Positions 18,592-27,993 of a stretch of 64,000 nt of DNA are shown in pieces; position 1 is the first letter of the stretch; each line of letters starts with the position of its first letter. Both the position numbers and the translations under genes were made by a program. Source of the DNA: Streptomyces sp. SAI-127 (GTDB lineage: Bacteria; Actinomycetota; Actinomycetes; Streptomycetales; Streptomycetaceae); NCBI RefSeq assembly GCF_029894425.1, contig NZ_JARXYJ010000001.1, forward strand, positions 2,356,001-2,420,000, given 5' to 3'. The notes below the pieces were generated by a model. The model did not search any database. It had not been told where the DNA came from and saw nothing but the letters and a program-made list of their open reading frames with translations.

Positions 18592-19176
18592 TCAGGGGAC
18601 CGTGCGCGAGACGACGTACACCTTCGGGGCGTTCGGCACGGTCAAATTGACCATGACATCCTGCGTGGGCGCCGGGTCCTTCTGGGAGTGGGTCAGCCCC
18701 CACCAGGAGCGCGGTCCGTCGAACCGCCAGCCGCTGACCTTCTGGTCGCGTTCGCTGATGGAGATGTCGCCCTTCTTCAGGTCGGCGCGGCTGACACCCA
18801 TGCCGGTGAGGAAGGCGGCCAGACCGGCGTCGGTCGTCCGGAACTGGACGTAGAGGCGGCTGGTCTTCCAGTTGTTGGTCTCGTAGGAGGCGACCAGGTC
18901 GGCGGGGTGCGGGACCGGCACCTGGTAGAGGCGGCGCTGGACCTTGGACGGCCAGTCGGGAGTGAGGCCCGTCGCCGAGTACTTCGCCTCCTTGTCCTTG
19001 CCGCTGTCCCGGCTCTGGTTGGCGGAGATCACCAGATAGCCGGCCGGGACGCCGATGAGCAGGCCGATGATGAGCAGCGTGATCGCCCGGCGGCGGATCA
19101 TGTGACGGCGGTCCTCGGTGGGCCCGTCCGGTTCTCCGTGGGGAGCCGAGGTCTGGCGCGGAAGAGATGCCGTCAT
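18592..19176 (-). CDS. Single-pass membrane protein coupled to the ROK kinase gene
   Basis: A 194-aa protein with a 25-residue cytoplasmic N-terminus, one membrane segment (AITLLIIGLLIGVPAGYLVI, about 31-50) and an extracellular domain of about 140 residues. That domain has strand-rich sequence and no Cys. I do not recognise the domain. The ATG at 19176 overlaps the kinase stop codon (ATGA), so the two proteins are made together. Nothing in the sequence identifies a ligand. It precedes the SNF2 gene in the opposite sense of function but on the same strand. Confidence 0.8.
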   Translation of the reverse strand: MTASLPRQTSAPHGEPDGPTEDRRHMIRRRAITLLIIGLLIGVPAGYLVISANQSRDSGKDKEAKYSATGLTPDWPSKVQRRLYQVPVPHPADLVASYETNNWKTSRLYVQFRTTDAGLAAFLTGMGVSRADLKKGDISISERDQKVSGWRFDGPRSWWGLTHSQKDPAPTQDVMVNLTVPNAPKVYVVSRTVP

Positions 19177-20321
19177 GCGGTGTCCCGGGACGTACGGCGG
19201 GCCTCCACGTACCGTTCGTAGCGCTCGTGCCGCTCCACCCGGCGCCGGTTGGCACGCCGGAAGCGGCGCGCGACCAGGCGGGCGAGGTCGGCGGCGCCCA
19301 CCATGCCGGCCTCGGGGCCGAGCTGGGCGCGGGCGATGCGGGCCTCGGGGCGGTAGCCGCGGCCGGTGAGCTGGCGCTTGAAGGCGTCCCGCGCGGGGCC
19401 GATCAGCAGGTCGTCGGCCGCGCTGACGCCGCCGCCGATGACGAAGCAGGACGGGTCCAGGGCGGCAGCGAGGTTGGCGATGCCGACGCCGAGCCACTGG
19501 CCGATGTCCTGGAGCAGCTCGATGCACATCGCGTCGCCGTCGCGGGCCAGCTCGGTGATCATCGGACCGGTGATGTCGGCGATGTTGCCCTTGACGTGCT
19601 CGATGATCCCGTACGCCACCGGGGAGTCCGCGGCGGCCAGCTCCCTGGCCTCCCTGACGAGCGCGTTGCCGGAGCTGTACTGCTCCCAGCAGCCGCGGTT
19701 GCCGCACGGGCAGCGGTGGCCGCCGGGGACGACCTGCATGTGACCGAACTCGCCGGCGACACCGTACTTGCCGCGCTTGACCTGGCCGTCCTCCAGGATC
19801 GCGCCGCCGATGCCGGTGCCGAGCGTGATCATGACGAGGTGATCCTCGCCACGCCCCGCGCCGAAGCGCCACTCGGCCCAGGCGGCGGTGTTCGCGTCGT
19901 TGTCCACCAGGACGGGGACCGCGAGGCGGCCGGCGATGCGGTCGCGCAGCGGCTCGTTGCGCCAGGACAGGTGGGGGGCGAACAGCACGCGGTTGCGGTC
20001 GGCGTCGACCCAGCCGGCCGCGCCGATGCCGACCGCGTGCACGTCGTGGCGGTCGGACAGGTCCAGGACCAGTTCGACGATGGTGTCCTCGACGACCTTG
20101 GGGCTCTTGGACTTGTCCGGGGTCTCGGTGCGGACCTTCTCCAGGATGTTGCCGTCGGCGTCGACGACACCCGCCATGACTTTGGTGCCGCCGATGTCGA
20201 TGCCCACCGTCGGCACGCGGGGTGCGGTCAGGTGTGAGCGGCGTTCCCTCGTGCCGACGGTCCGCAGGGCGGGGGCGCGGCGGGAGCCTATGGGGGCGCT
20301 GAAGTTGCCGTAGGTGCTCAT
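19173..20321 (-). CDS. ROK-family sugar kinase (glucokinase-like)
   Basis: A 382-aa cytosolic kinase. The ATP phosphate-binding motif GIDIGGTKVMAG begins near residue 40; the sugar-site DNDANTAAWAEW and the zinc-binding ROK signature CPCGNRGCWEQ are intact. There is no N-terminal helix-turn-helix, so it is a kinase and not a NagC-type repressor. The first 38 residues are an extra tail not typical of glucokinases. The ATG at 20321 is chosen; an upstream in-frame extension to 20390 lacks a ribosome-binding site. It overlaps the membrane-protein gene downstream by 4 bp. Confidence 0.88.
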   Translation of the reverse strand: MSTYGNFSAPIGSRRAPALRTVGTRERRSHLTAPRVPTVGIDIGGTKVMAGVVDADGNILEKVRTETPDKSKSPKVVEDTIVELVLDLSDRHDVHAVGIGAAGWVDADRNRVLFAPHLSWRNEPLRDRIAGRLAVPVLVDNDANTAAWAEWRFGAGRGEDHLVMITLGTGIGGAILEDGQVKRGKYGVAGEFGHMQVVPGGHRCPCGNRGCWEQYSSGNALVREARELAAADSPVAYGIIEHVKGNIADITGPMITELARDGDAMCIELLQDIGQWLGVGIANLAAALDPSCFVIGGGVSAADDLLIGPARDAFKRQLTGRGYRPEARIARAQLGPEAGMVGAADLARLVARRFRRANRRRVERHERYERYVEARRTSRDTA

Positions 20322-20438
20322 CGGCCCCGATTCTGCCTCACCGTGTGTACGGGTGCTGTGCGGGGGAGCGAAGGGTAGGGCGCGCTTCATGCCGGGTGCG
20401 GGTGGTTCGTGGCTGGTCGCGCCGTTCCCCGCGTCCCT

Positions 20439-21204
20439 TCAGGGGCGCACCAGGAGCTGGAATTCGAAAGAGTAGCGAGTTGGGCGATATGTATGCGTGC
20501 CGTATTCGACCGCTCTGCCCGTGTCGTCGAAGGTCACTCGTTGCATGGTGAGGAGCGGGGCGCCCGCCTCCTCGGCCAGGCGTTCCGCCTCCGCCTGCGA
20601 GGCTGCTCTCGCGCCGATGGACTGGCGGGCGCTGTGCAGGGTGATGCCCGCCGCGCGCATCATGCGGTACAGGCCGGTGGCCTCCAGCTGGGCGGTGTCC
20701 AGGTCGAGGAGGGCTGGGGGCAGGTAGTTGCACAGGTACGCCATCGGCTCGCCGTGCGCGAGGCGCAGGCGTTCCACCCGGTGTACGTCGCTGCCCTCGG
20801 CGACGCCGAGCGCCGCGGCGATCTCGGCGGTGGCGGGGACGACGGTGTTGACGAGGACCTTGGTCGCGGGGCGCTGACCGGCCGCCTCAAGGTCGTCGTA
20901 GAGGCTGCTGAGCTCCAGCGGGCGCTTGACCTGGCTGTGTACGACCTGGGTGCCGACTCCGCGGCGCCGCACCAGCAGGCCTCTTGTCGACGAGCGACTG
21001 GATGGCCTGGCGCACGGTGGGCCGGGACAGGCCGAGCCGGGCGGCGAGCTCGATCTCGTTGCCCAGCAGGCTGCCGGGGGTGAGCGTTCCGTGCTCGATC
21101 GCGGCCTCCAACTGCTGGGACAGCTGGAAGTACAACGGCACCGGGCTGCTGCGGTCCACACTGAGCTCGAGCGTCACGGTCGGGTCCACTCCTGGTTTCG
21201 GCAC
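20439..21204 (-). pseudogene. GntR/HutC-family regulator, frameshifted
   Basis: Two frames together make one regulator. The N-terminal winged helix (PLYFQLSQQLEAAIEHG ... LGLSRPTVRQAIQSLVDK) reads in one frame to about 20985. The C-terminal UTRA effector domain (GLLVRRRGVGTQVVHSQV to LLVRP) reads in the next. The span of 766 bp is one base more than whole codons, and removing one base near 20980-20986 restores VDKGLLVRRRG. The start is GTG at 21204 or 21177, the latter with AGGAG upstream. It is divergent from the oxidoreductase at 21308 and probably controlled it. Either a real null mutation or a sequencing error. Confidence 0.8.
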
Positions 21205-21255
21205 GGGCCCGAGCGTAGCTCCGTGCGTTGTTGACGGGAAGTCGTGTAGTCAGAT

Positions 21256-21265
21256 TGTCCGGACA
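21256..21265. promoter_or_regulatory. Palindrome in the GntR/oxidoreductase divergent promoter
   Basis: TGTCCGGACA is a perfect 10-bp palindrome in the 103-bp gap between the divergent GntR regulator and the Gfo/Idh oxidoreductase. It is the obvious operator candidate for the GntR protein. Confidence 0.5.
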
Positions 21266-21307
21266 TACAGATTGACAGCAGGGGGTTCCCGACCACACTT
21301 TGTTCAC

Positions 21308-22331
21308 ATGCGCATCGGGGTCATTGGGACGGGCCGCATCGGCACCATTCATGCGAACACGCTCAGCCGCCATCGGGAGGTCGGTTCCTTAATCCTCACG
21401 GACGCGGACGGCGCACGGGCCCAGGAGCTCGCGCACCGCCTCGGGGAGACCGCTGCCCCGGGCGTCGACGAGATCTTCAAATGGGGGCGTGGACGCCGTG
21501 GTCATCACTACGGCGACCTCGGCCCATGCCGAGCTGATCGGCCGGGCGGCGCGCTCGGGACTGCCGGTGTTCTGCGAGAAGCCCATCGCACTCGACCTGC
21601 CCGGCACGCTGCACGCCATCGCCGAGGTGGAGACCGCCGGGACGATTCTCCAGATGGGCTTCCAGCGCCGCTTCGACGCGGGCTACACGGGCGCGCGTGA
21701 GGCGGTGCGCTCGGGACGGCTCGGACGGCTGCACACCGTGCGGGCACTGACCTCCGACCAGGCGCCGCCGCCGGTCGAATGGCTGCCGCTGTCCGGCGGG
21801 CTGTACCGGGACACCCTGATCCACGACTTCGACATCCTGCGCTGGGTGACCGGGCACGAGATCGTCGACGTGTACGCCGCCGGGTCCGACGCCGGTCCGC
21901 CGATGTTCCGGGCCGCGGGGGACGTCGACACCGCGGCGGTCCTGCTGACCCTCGACGACGGGACCCTCGCGACGGCCACGGCGACCCGGCTCAACGGGGC
22001 CGGGTACGACGTGCGCATGGAGCTCGCCGGGGAGCTGGACCAGGTGGTGGTGGGTCTGGACGACCGTACGCCCATCGCGTCCACCGAGCCCACGGGGCCG
22101 CCCGCGGCGGACAAGCCGTGGACGGGGTTCCTGGAGCGTTTCGGCCCGGCCTACGAGGCCGAGCTGGCCGCGTTCATCGAGGTGGTCCGGGGCGAGAGAG
22201 CGAACCCCTGCGACGGACGCGAGGCGTTGCAGGCGCTACGGGTCGCCGAGGCGTGCGAGGTGTCCCGGCACGAGCGCAGGGCCGTGCGGCTGGCGGAGAT
22301 CCCGGGCGGCGCGAGCGCGTCCGCGTTCTGA
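21308..22331 (+). pseudogene. Gfo/Idh/MocA oxidoreductase (inositol 2-dehydrogenase-like), frameshifted
   Basis: The N-terminal Rossmann motif MRIGVIGTGRIGTIHANTL starts at 21308, and the rest (DAVVITTATSAHAELI, then the catalytic FCEKPIA lysine and the C-terminal domain) continues in another frame. The break lies in the five-G run at 21483-21487: dropping one G gives KWGVDAVVIT. The total span of 1024 bp is one base too long. An in-frame TTA leucine codon (21389-21391) would make expression depend on bldA tRNA. Together with the divergent GntR gene, also one base out of frame, this looks either like a decayed sugar-alcohol locus or like assembly error. Confidence 0.82.
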
Positions 22332-22388
22332 ACCCGGCACGCCCGACCGACCTCACTCCAGCACACCCACCAGCGGCCCCGCCGAGCC

Positions 22389-23576
22389 CTACCACCGCAC
22401 CGGCAGGCTCCGCACTCCTCTGATCAGCATTCCCGGCAGCCACTCCCCCGCGGGCCCGGCGAGCGCGAGGGCCGGGGTGCGGTCCAGCAGGGTCCGGATC
22501 GCCGTGCCGGCCTCCAGGCGGGCCAGCGGGGCGCCCAGGCAGTAGTGGATTCCGTGGCCGAAAGCGAGGTGGCCGCGCGGGTCGCGGCGGATGTCGAAGC
22601 GGTTCGGTGCCGGGTAACGGGAGTCGTCGCGGTCGGCCGCGCTCAGGCAGATCATCACCGGGTCGCCCTTGGCTATGGCCCGTCCCGCTATCTCCAGGGG
22701 CTCGGCGGCGTACCGGAACGTCGCGTTCTCCACCGGGCCCTCGTAGCGCAGCGTCTCCTCGACCGCGCCGTCGATGAGGCTCATGTCGGCGCGCAGGGCG
22801 GCGAGTTGGTCCGGATGGGTGAGCAGCGCGTGCACGCCGTTGGTGATGAGGTTGACCGTGGTCTCGTGGCCCGCGATCAGCAGCAGGAAGGCCATGCCGC
22901 GCAGTTCCGACGGGGAGAGCCGGTCGCCGTCCTCGGCGGTGGTGCGGATGAGGTCGCCGAGCAGGTCGTCACTCGGTCCGGCGCACCGCTTGTCCTCGAT
23001 GAGCTCCGTCAGATACTCACCGAGGCGCAGGACGGCGTCGTACGAACTCTCCGGGCTGGTGGGTGCCACGACCTCCGTGGACAGCTTCCGGAACTCCGTG
23101 CGGTCCATCTCGGGTACGCCGAGGAGCTCGCAGATGACGGTGATCGGCAGCGGGTAGGCGAGGGACTGCACCAGGTCGGCGCGGCCGTGCGGCAGCATCT
23201 CCTCGATCAGGCCGTCGGTGATCTCCTGGATCCTGGGCCGCAGTTGCTCGACCCGGCGCATGGTGAAGGCGCGGGAGACGAGCCCACGCAGCCGGGTGTG
23301 CTCGGGCGGGTCGCTGCCCAGCAGATGGCGGCCGATCAGTTCCTCGTCGTGGAACACCATGCCGATTCTGCGGCCGTCCTTGGACAGCCTCGGATCGGCG
23401 AGTGCCGCGCGCGCCTCCTCGTGTCCGACGACGAGCCAGGTCGAGTAGCCGGCGTCGGAGCCGGGCGGTCGCACCCGGTGCACGGGGCCGAGGCCGCGCA
23501 ATTCGGCGTACACCGGGTGCGGGTCGGCACGGAACGCGTCGCCGTACTCCCCGAGATCGATCACTGCTTCGGTCAT
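22389..23576 (-). CDS. Cytochrome P450
   Basis: A 395-aa soluble haem monooxygenase. The I-helix AGHETTVNLI, the ExxR motif EETLRYEG and the haem-ligand loop AFGHGIHYCLG with the axial Cys are all intact. The length is typical of Streptomyces class I P450s. The ATG at 23576 has GGGGGAG upstream; the frame extends to 23591 with GTG. No ferredoxin gene lies nearby, so electron transfer must use partners from elsewhere. It is the last gene of a run that starts with a two-component system and may be its target. The substrate is unknown. Confidence 0.93.
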   Translation of the reverse strand: MTEAVIDLGEYGDAFRADPHPVYAELRGLGPVHRVRPPGSDAGYSTWLVVGHEEARAALADPRLSKDGRRIGMVFHDEELIGRHLLGSDPPEHTRLRGLVSRAFTMRRVEQLRPRIQEITDGLIEEMLPHGRADLVQSLAYPLPITVICELLGVPEMDRTEFRKLSTEVVAPTSPESSYDAVLRLGEYLTELIEDKRCAGPSDDLLGDLIRTTAEDGDRLSPSELRGMAFLLLIAGHETTVNLITNGVHALLTHPDQLAALRADMSLIDGAVEETLRYEGPVENATFRYAAEPLEIAGRAIAKGDPVMICLSAADRDDSRYPAPNRFDIRRDPRGHLAFGHGIHYCLGAPLARLEAGTAIRTLLDRTPALALAGPAGEWLPGMLIRGVRSLPVRW

Positions 23577-23615
23577 GGACTCCCCCTTCACCCTCTCAAC
23601 GCCCCGTGACCGCGC

Positions 23616-24305
23616 CTAGTGCCCGTTCGGCTCGGATTCCGCGGACTGTTCCAGCAGTCCCGCGTCGTACGCCAACAGCGCGATCTGCACCCGGTTGTTG
23701 AGGTCGAGCTTGGCCAGCACGCGGGAGACGTGGGTCTTGACCGTGGCGACGCTCATGTAGAGGGCGGCGGCGATCTCGGCGTTGGACAGTCCCTGGCCGA
23801 CGGCGACGGCGACCTCGCGTTCGCGGTCGTTGAGGGCGGCGACGCGCTCACGCGCGCGTGCCCGTCGGGTGTCGGCGGCGGAGCCGACCGCGTGCTCCAT
23901 CAGCTGGCGGGTGACGGTGGGCGACAGGACGGGGTCGCCGGCCGCGACCCGGCGTACGGCGGCGAGGATCTCGGCGGGCGGAGTGTCCTTGAGGACGAAA
24001 CCGGCGGCACCCGCGCGCAGGGCGCGCAGGACCTGCTCGTCGGCGTGGAAGGTGGTCAGGACGACGACCTGGGGGGCGTCGGGGCGGCCGCGCAGCCGTT
24101 CCGTGGCCGTGAGGCCGTCCACCGACGGCATTCTGATGTCCATGAGGACGACGTCCGGGCGGGTCCGGTCCACGGCCGCCTCGACCTCGGTGCCGTCCGC
24201 CGCCTCTCCGACGATCTCGATGTCCTCGGCGCCGCCCATCATCAGGGACAGACCGGCCCGCACGAGGGGGTCGTCGTCGACGAGGAGCACTCTGATCACA
24301 GTCAT
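23616..24305 (-). CDS. NarL/LuxR-type response regulator
   Basis: A 229-aa DNA-binding regulator. The receiver domain has the acidic pair at VDDD (10-12) and the phosphoacceptor Asp56 in VVLMDIRMP. The C-terminal LuxR helix-turn-helix reads LNDREREVAVAVGQGLSNAEIA and VKTHVSRVLAKL. It lies 81 bp after the sensor kinase gene and 39 bp before the P450 gene on the same strand, so its cognate partner is clear. Confidence 0.94.
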   Translation of the reverse strand: MTVIRVLLVDDDPLVRAGLSLMMGGAEDIEIVGEAADGTEVEAAVDRTRPDVVLMDIRMPSVDGLTATERLRGRPDAPQVVVLTTFHADEQVLRALRAGAAGFVLKDTPPAEILAAVRRVAAGDPVLSPTVTRQLMEHAVGSAADTRRARARERVAALNDREREVAVAVGQGLSNAEIAAALYMSVATVKTHVSRVLAKLDLNNRVQIALLAYDAGLLEQSAESEPNGH

Positions 24306-24386
24306 GGGCCTACGTAATCACGCGGAGGCAGGGCGCAATCACCCTTGTGGCCGGGCGAGTTGCGCTGCCGACGGCACCAGGGAACG

Positions 24387-25637
24387 TCACCCCCACGGCA
24401 GCCACGCCCGCACCTCGAACGCGCCGTCCGGCTCCGCCCCGTACTCCAGCCGGCCGCCGGCGAGCGTGGCGCGCTCGGTGAGGCCGATCAGGCCCTGGCC
24501 CGAGCCGGGGACGTGCGGCACCTCGCCCTCGGGCGCGGGGTTCTGCACGGTCACGACGAGGCCCTCGCCCGGGCCGCCGGTGACGGTGACCGTGACCTCC
24601 GTGCCGGGTGCGTGCTTGCGGGCGTTGGTGAGGCTCTCCTGGGCGATGCGGTAGGCGGTGCGGCCCACGGACGCGGGCACGGCGGCGGGGTCGGCCACGC
24701 GACTGTCGAGGATGACCTTCATGCCGGCCTCGCGGGACTCGGCGACCAGTGTGTCCAGCGCGGCGAGGGTCGGCTGGGGCCGGCCCGTGTCGTCGTGGTC
24801 CGCCGCCCGCAGCACCCCGATGATCTCCCTGAGGTCCTGGAGCGCCTCGTGCGCGCTCTCCCGGATGACGCCGGCCGCCCGCGCGACCTCCTCCTGGGGC
24901 GCGTCCGGCCGGAACTCCAGGGCACCCGCGTGGACGCTCAGCAGCGTCAGCCGGTGCGCGAGGACGTCGTGCATCTCGCGCGCGATGGCTTCGCGGGCGA
25001 GCCGCTGCGCCTGCTCGGCCCGCAGTCGCGCCTCGGTCTCGGCGCGCCGGGCGCGGTCACGCAGGCTGAACATGAGCTGCCGTTTGGCCCGCACCAGCAG
25101 GCCCCAGCCGACGATCGCGGCGACCAGCACCACGGAGAGGACGACCGAGACGAGGTAGGGCAGGTCCGCGTCGGGCCGCAGCCAGTAGGTGAGTGGGGCC
25201 ACGGCGATGTTGATGCCGCCCACCCAGGCGACGTACCGCAAGGGGCGGTGCACGGCGAGGGTGAAGACGGCGATCATGCAGGCGCCGGAGGCGGTGTCCG
25301 AGAGCAGCCCGAGCGGGATCGTGGCCAGGGCGAGGCCGAGCGGCCGGCGGCGGCGCAGCCACACGGCGGCGCAGGCGAGCGCGCCGAGCAGCTGGTCGAG
25401 GGTGGCCGCGGCGTGGGACACATGGGGGTTGTTGCCCACCGCGTCCGCGGCGATCATGCCGATCAGGACGGCCAGGAGGAAGCAGGAGAAGTCGACGATC
25501 CAGTCGCGCGCGGTGCGCCGGGGCCGCCGTCCGGGCCGAACGGCGGACGGGTCGAACTCGTGGATCACCGCGGAGGGCAGCAACCAGCGTCGGCCGGGGA
25601 AGGCCGGAGGTTCGGGAACCGTCTCGTCACCGCTCAC
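24387..25637 (-). CDS. NarL-family sensor histidine kinase
   Basis: A 416-aa membrane sensor kinase. A basic N-terminal region is followed by about five membrane segments (residues about 45-200), a coiled linker RDRARRAETEARLRAEQ, the HisKA_3 box AREMHDVLAHRLTLL with the phospho-His, and an HATPase domain with TNARKHAPG and GSGQGLIGL. There is no large extracellular loop, so it probably senses a membrane signal. The start is uncertain: GTG at 25637 gives a normal length; the frame runs on to 25919 without motifs. It pairs with the regulator at 23616. Confidence 0.9.
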   Translation of the reverse strand: MSGDETVPEPPAFPGRRWLLPSAVIHEFDPSAVRPGRRPRRTARDWIVDFSCFLLAVLIGMIAADAVGNNPHVSHAAATLDQLLGALACAAVWLRRRRPLGLALATIPLGLLSDTASGACMIAVFTLAVHRPLRYVAWVGGINIAVAPLTYWLRPDADLPYLVSVVLSVVLVAAIVGWGLLVRAKRQLMFSLRDRARRAETEARLRAEQAQRLAREAIAREMHDVLAHRLTLLSVHAGALEFRPDAPQEEVARAAGVIRESAHEALQDLREIIGVLRAADHDDTGRPQPTLAALDTLVAESREAGMKVILDSRVADPAAVPASVGRTAYRIAQESLTNARKHAPGTEVTVTVTGGPGEGLVVTVQNPAPEGEVPHVPGSGQGLIGLTERATLAGGRLEYGAEPDGAFEVRAWLPWG

Positions 25638-25815
25638 GGTCGACAAATCTACGCAGCGCGGGCCCGCCGCACCCGTCCGTGGACGGCATCCGCGACCAAA
25701 GTCGCGACACCGCAGACTTTCGGCGTGGGCGGTCCCGTGGTTCCGATGCTTTCGCGCTGGGAGGCTCGCCCCGCGGCCGATGTCCGTGGGGGGTCCGCGG
25801 GGCGAGGGTCCATCC

Positions 25816-26016
25816 ATGAAGCAACTGCTGGAACTGCTCGGTTTTCTCGCCCTGGTGCAGGGCGGAATGGGTCTGCTGCACGAGTTCACCGACTGGCATG
25901 TCGGCCTCGTCCAGCGCATCGGTTTCCTCGACGGTTACGAGGTCTACGCGAGCGTCGCCCTGATCGTGCTGGCGTTCGCGCTGTTCGCCGCCGCCGAGAG
26001 CCGTCGGTCCGGCTGA
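25816..26016 (+). CDS. Small two-segment membrane protein
   Basis: A 66-aa protein with two hydrophobic segments (about 5-21 LELLGFLALVQGGMGLL and 44-59 YASVALIVLAFALFAA) joined by a polar loop with His and Trp. A GAGGG site lies at a good distance from the ATG. The frame is embedded in a longer open frame whose upstream part is not plausible. Unknown function; it is divergent from the sensor kinase gene. Confidence 0.7.
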   Translation: MKQLLELLGFLALVQGGMGLLHEFTDWHVGLVQRIGFLDGYEVYASVALIVLAFALFAAAESRRSG

Positions 26017-26071
26017 ACTCCGCCGGACCGTCGGCCGGTCGCACTGTTCTCCGGGCTGCCGGGTGGGGGGC

Positions 26072-26458
26072 TCAGCAGCCGTAGTCGACCAGGTCGAACG
26101 TGTCGTAGTGGTCGGCCGTGTAGTAGTCCTCCTGCGTCTTCTCACCGGTGACGATCCGGCGAGCTCCGCGCGTGGAGGATCCGGGCGTGATGACCGTGTA
26201 CTCGTGGTAGTAGCCGGTCGATTGGCTCGGCAGGACGCCTTCGCGGTTCTGGAAGACGACGCCGTCCTGTGAGTAGGGGTAGGGGCCGCCCTGCTCGATG
26301 AGGTCCAGGGTGTCGTACGCCTGGGAGGGCAGATCGCTGTAGCAGATGCTGCCGACCGCGGCCGCCGCCGGGGTGGCGGTGACGGCGCCGCCGACCAGGA
26401 GAGCGGACAGGACGGCGGCAGCGGTGCCGATGCGAGTGATCCGTGGGGGGAATCTCAT
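26072..26458 (-). CDS. Secreted guanyl-specific ribonuclease (RNase Sa family)
   Basis: A 128-aa preprotein with a Sec signal (cleavage near TATPAAAA, residue 34) and a mature microbial RNase closely resembling RNase Sa of Streptomyces. With an offset of 32 residues, every catalytic position matches: Glu86, Arg97, Arg101 and His117, and the disulfide pair Cys39-Cys128. The guanine-recognition loop YSQDGVVFQNRE is intact. It cleaves RNA after guanosine outside the cell. No barstar-type inhibitor gene is visible nearby. The ATG at 26458 begins the signal peptide. Confidence 0.93.
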   Translation of the reverse strand: MRFPPRITRIGTAAAVLSALLVGGAVTATPAAAAVGSICYSDLPSQAYDTLDLIEQGGPYPYSQDGVVFQNREGVLPSQSTGYYHEYTVITPGSSTRGARRIVTGEKTQEDYYTADHYDTFDLVDYGC

Positions 26459-26591
26459 GCCCTCCATGATGACGCGCGTAGACAGTGGCATGTCAATGAC
26501 AACCCAGGAGATTTTCCCGTCAAGTCCGATGAGTTTTCGGGAAGTTAACCTGCCGCCCGGAGCCTTCACGCGAGCCGGGGCACGGCATGGG

Positions 26592-27050
26592 TCAGGACCG
26601 GCTGCGGAGGTTCTCGATCCGTTGGGCGAAGCTGTGGAACGAGCTCTGGACGTCCATGGCTTCGGTGAGGCTGGTTCCCGCCTTGCCGGCCTTGGCGTTG
26701 CGCACGCAGTGCGAAGCGGCCGTGTCGAGCCGGTCGAGCGACTCTTTCCAATGGGCCTGGGCAATGTCGTCCGGCAGTTCGCCGTAGGCCCTGGCCGCCT
26801 TCACGTCGTCGAGCACCTGACTGCATTGCGACGCGACGGTGGGGTCCGAGCCGATCGGATCGCTCACCTGAATCAGCGTGGTCACGTCCTTGGCTATGGC
26901 GGTCATGTGCTTCTGACCGCCCTTCTCGGACCAGCTCGCCAAGGTCTCCTCGTCGTCGGAGCAGCTTGCCAGGGTGGTGAGCAGCAGGGCCGCGCCGGCC
27001 GAGACGAGAGCACCTCGTACGGCGGGACGCGAGCGGACCGACAGGTTCAT
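26592..27050 (-). CDS. Putative lipoprotein of unknown function
   Basis: A 152-aa protein with a lipoprotein signal: Arg-rich start, hydrophobic core VSAGAALLLTTLAS and lipobox LASC with Cys30. The mature part is helical, with two further Cys residues (SQCSQV and SHCVRN) that could form a disulfide. I do not recognise the family. The ATG at 27050 is set by the signal peptide; the frame runs on to 27212. It is followed 133 bp later by the ribonuclease gene on the same strand. Confidence 0.78.
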   Translation of the reverse strand: MNLSVRSRPAVRGALVSAGAALLLTTLASCSDDEETLASWSEKGGQKHMTAIAKDVTTLIQVSDPIGSDPTVASQCSQVLDDVKAARAYGELPDDIAQAHWKESLDRLDTAASHCVRNAKAGKAGTSLTEAMDVQSSFHSFAQRIENLRSRS

Positions 27051-27210
27051 GGATGCACCCTTTTCCTCACGTGAGAACGGCCCATGCTCTCGAGTTACAG
27101 CCCTGGATGCGTCGGGGGAATTACTGACCCCTCTACGTAGGTCGTCATGACCGAGGTCGGTGTCCGAACGCCGCCAGCGATTCCGGGGCCGCGCCGGTGG
27201 AATGGGTGTC

Positions 27211-27957
27211 ATGACAACGACTTACGGAACTCTGAACGGCAAGGTCGCGCTCGTCACCGGCGGCAGCCGGGGGATCGGTGCGGCTACGGCGGTGCGGCTG
27301 GCGCGGGAGGGCGCGGACGTGGCCCTGACGTACGTGGACGGCAAGGAGGCGGCCTCGGACGTCGTACGGCGGGTCGAGGCGCTGGGGCGGCGGGCCGTCG
27401 CCCTGCGGGCGGACTCCGCGGACGCGGAAGAGGCGGCGGGGGCGGTTCTCCGTACGGCGGAGGCGCTCGGCGGGCTGGATGTGCTGGTGAACAACGCGGG
27501 CGTCGGGGTGCTCGGTCCGCTGGGCGAGCTGTCCCTCGCGGAGGTCGACCGGGTGCTGGCCGTCAACGTGCGCGGGGTGTTTCTGGCCTCTCAGGCGGCG
27601 TCCGCGCGGATGCGGGACGGGGGGCGCATCATCACGATCGGCAGCTGTATGACCCAGCGGGTGCCGGGCCCCGGCGGGACCCTGTACGCGACGAGCAAGT
27701 CGGCGCTGACCGGGCTGACGAAGGCCCTCGCGCGTGAGCTGGGGCCGCGGGGGATCACGGCGAACATCGTGCATCCCGGGCCGACGGACACCGACATGAA
27801 CCCGGCGGACGGGCCGTTCGCGGCGGGGCAGGCCGCGATGACCGCGGTGGGGCGGTTCGGCACGGCGGAGGAAGTGGCGTCGATGGTGGCGTATCTGGCG
27901 GACGCGGCGTACGTCACCGGTGCGGAGTTCTCGGTGGACGGGGGGCACGCGGCGTGA
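27211..27957 (+). CDS. Short-chain dehydrogenase/reductase (FabG-like)
   Basis: A 248-aa classical SDR. The cofactor-binding TGGSRGIGAA is near residue 15, NNAGVG near 90, the catalytic Ser in TIGSCM and YATSK (Tyr/Lys) follow, and the C-terminus ends in EFSVDGGHAA. This is the form that uses NADP(H) or NAD(H) on ketones or alcohols; the substrate is not identifiable. Start at ATG 27211; an upstream frame to 27160 has no ribosome-binding site. Divergent from the lipoprotein gene and convergent with allantoicase. Confidence 0.92.
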   Translation: MTTTYGTLNGKVALVTGGSRGIGAATAVRLAREGADVALTYVDGKEAASDVVRRVEALGRRAVALRADSADAEEAAGAVLRTAEALGGLDVLVNNAGVGVLGPLGELSLAEVDRVLAVNVRGVFLASQAASARMRDGGRIITIGSCMTQRVPGPGGTLYATSKSALTGLTKALARELGPRGITANIVHPGPTDTDMNPADGPFAAGQAAMTAVGRFGTAEEVASMVAYLADAAYVTGAEFSVDGGHAA

Positions 27958-27993
27958 GGTAGCCGCATCTTCTTCTCGCCTCGCCGCCCCTAC

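Noticed and set aside
15798..18650. 950-codon frame antisense to the SNF2 gene
   Set aside because: Shadow frame; the SNF2 motifs on the other strand are complete.
19173..20321. ROK transcriptional repressor
   Set aside because: No N-terminal helix-turn-helix; kinase residues are intact.
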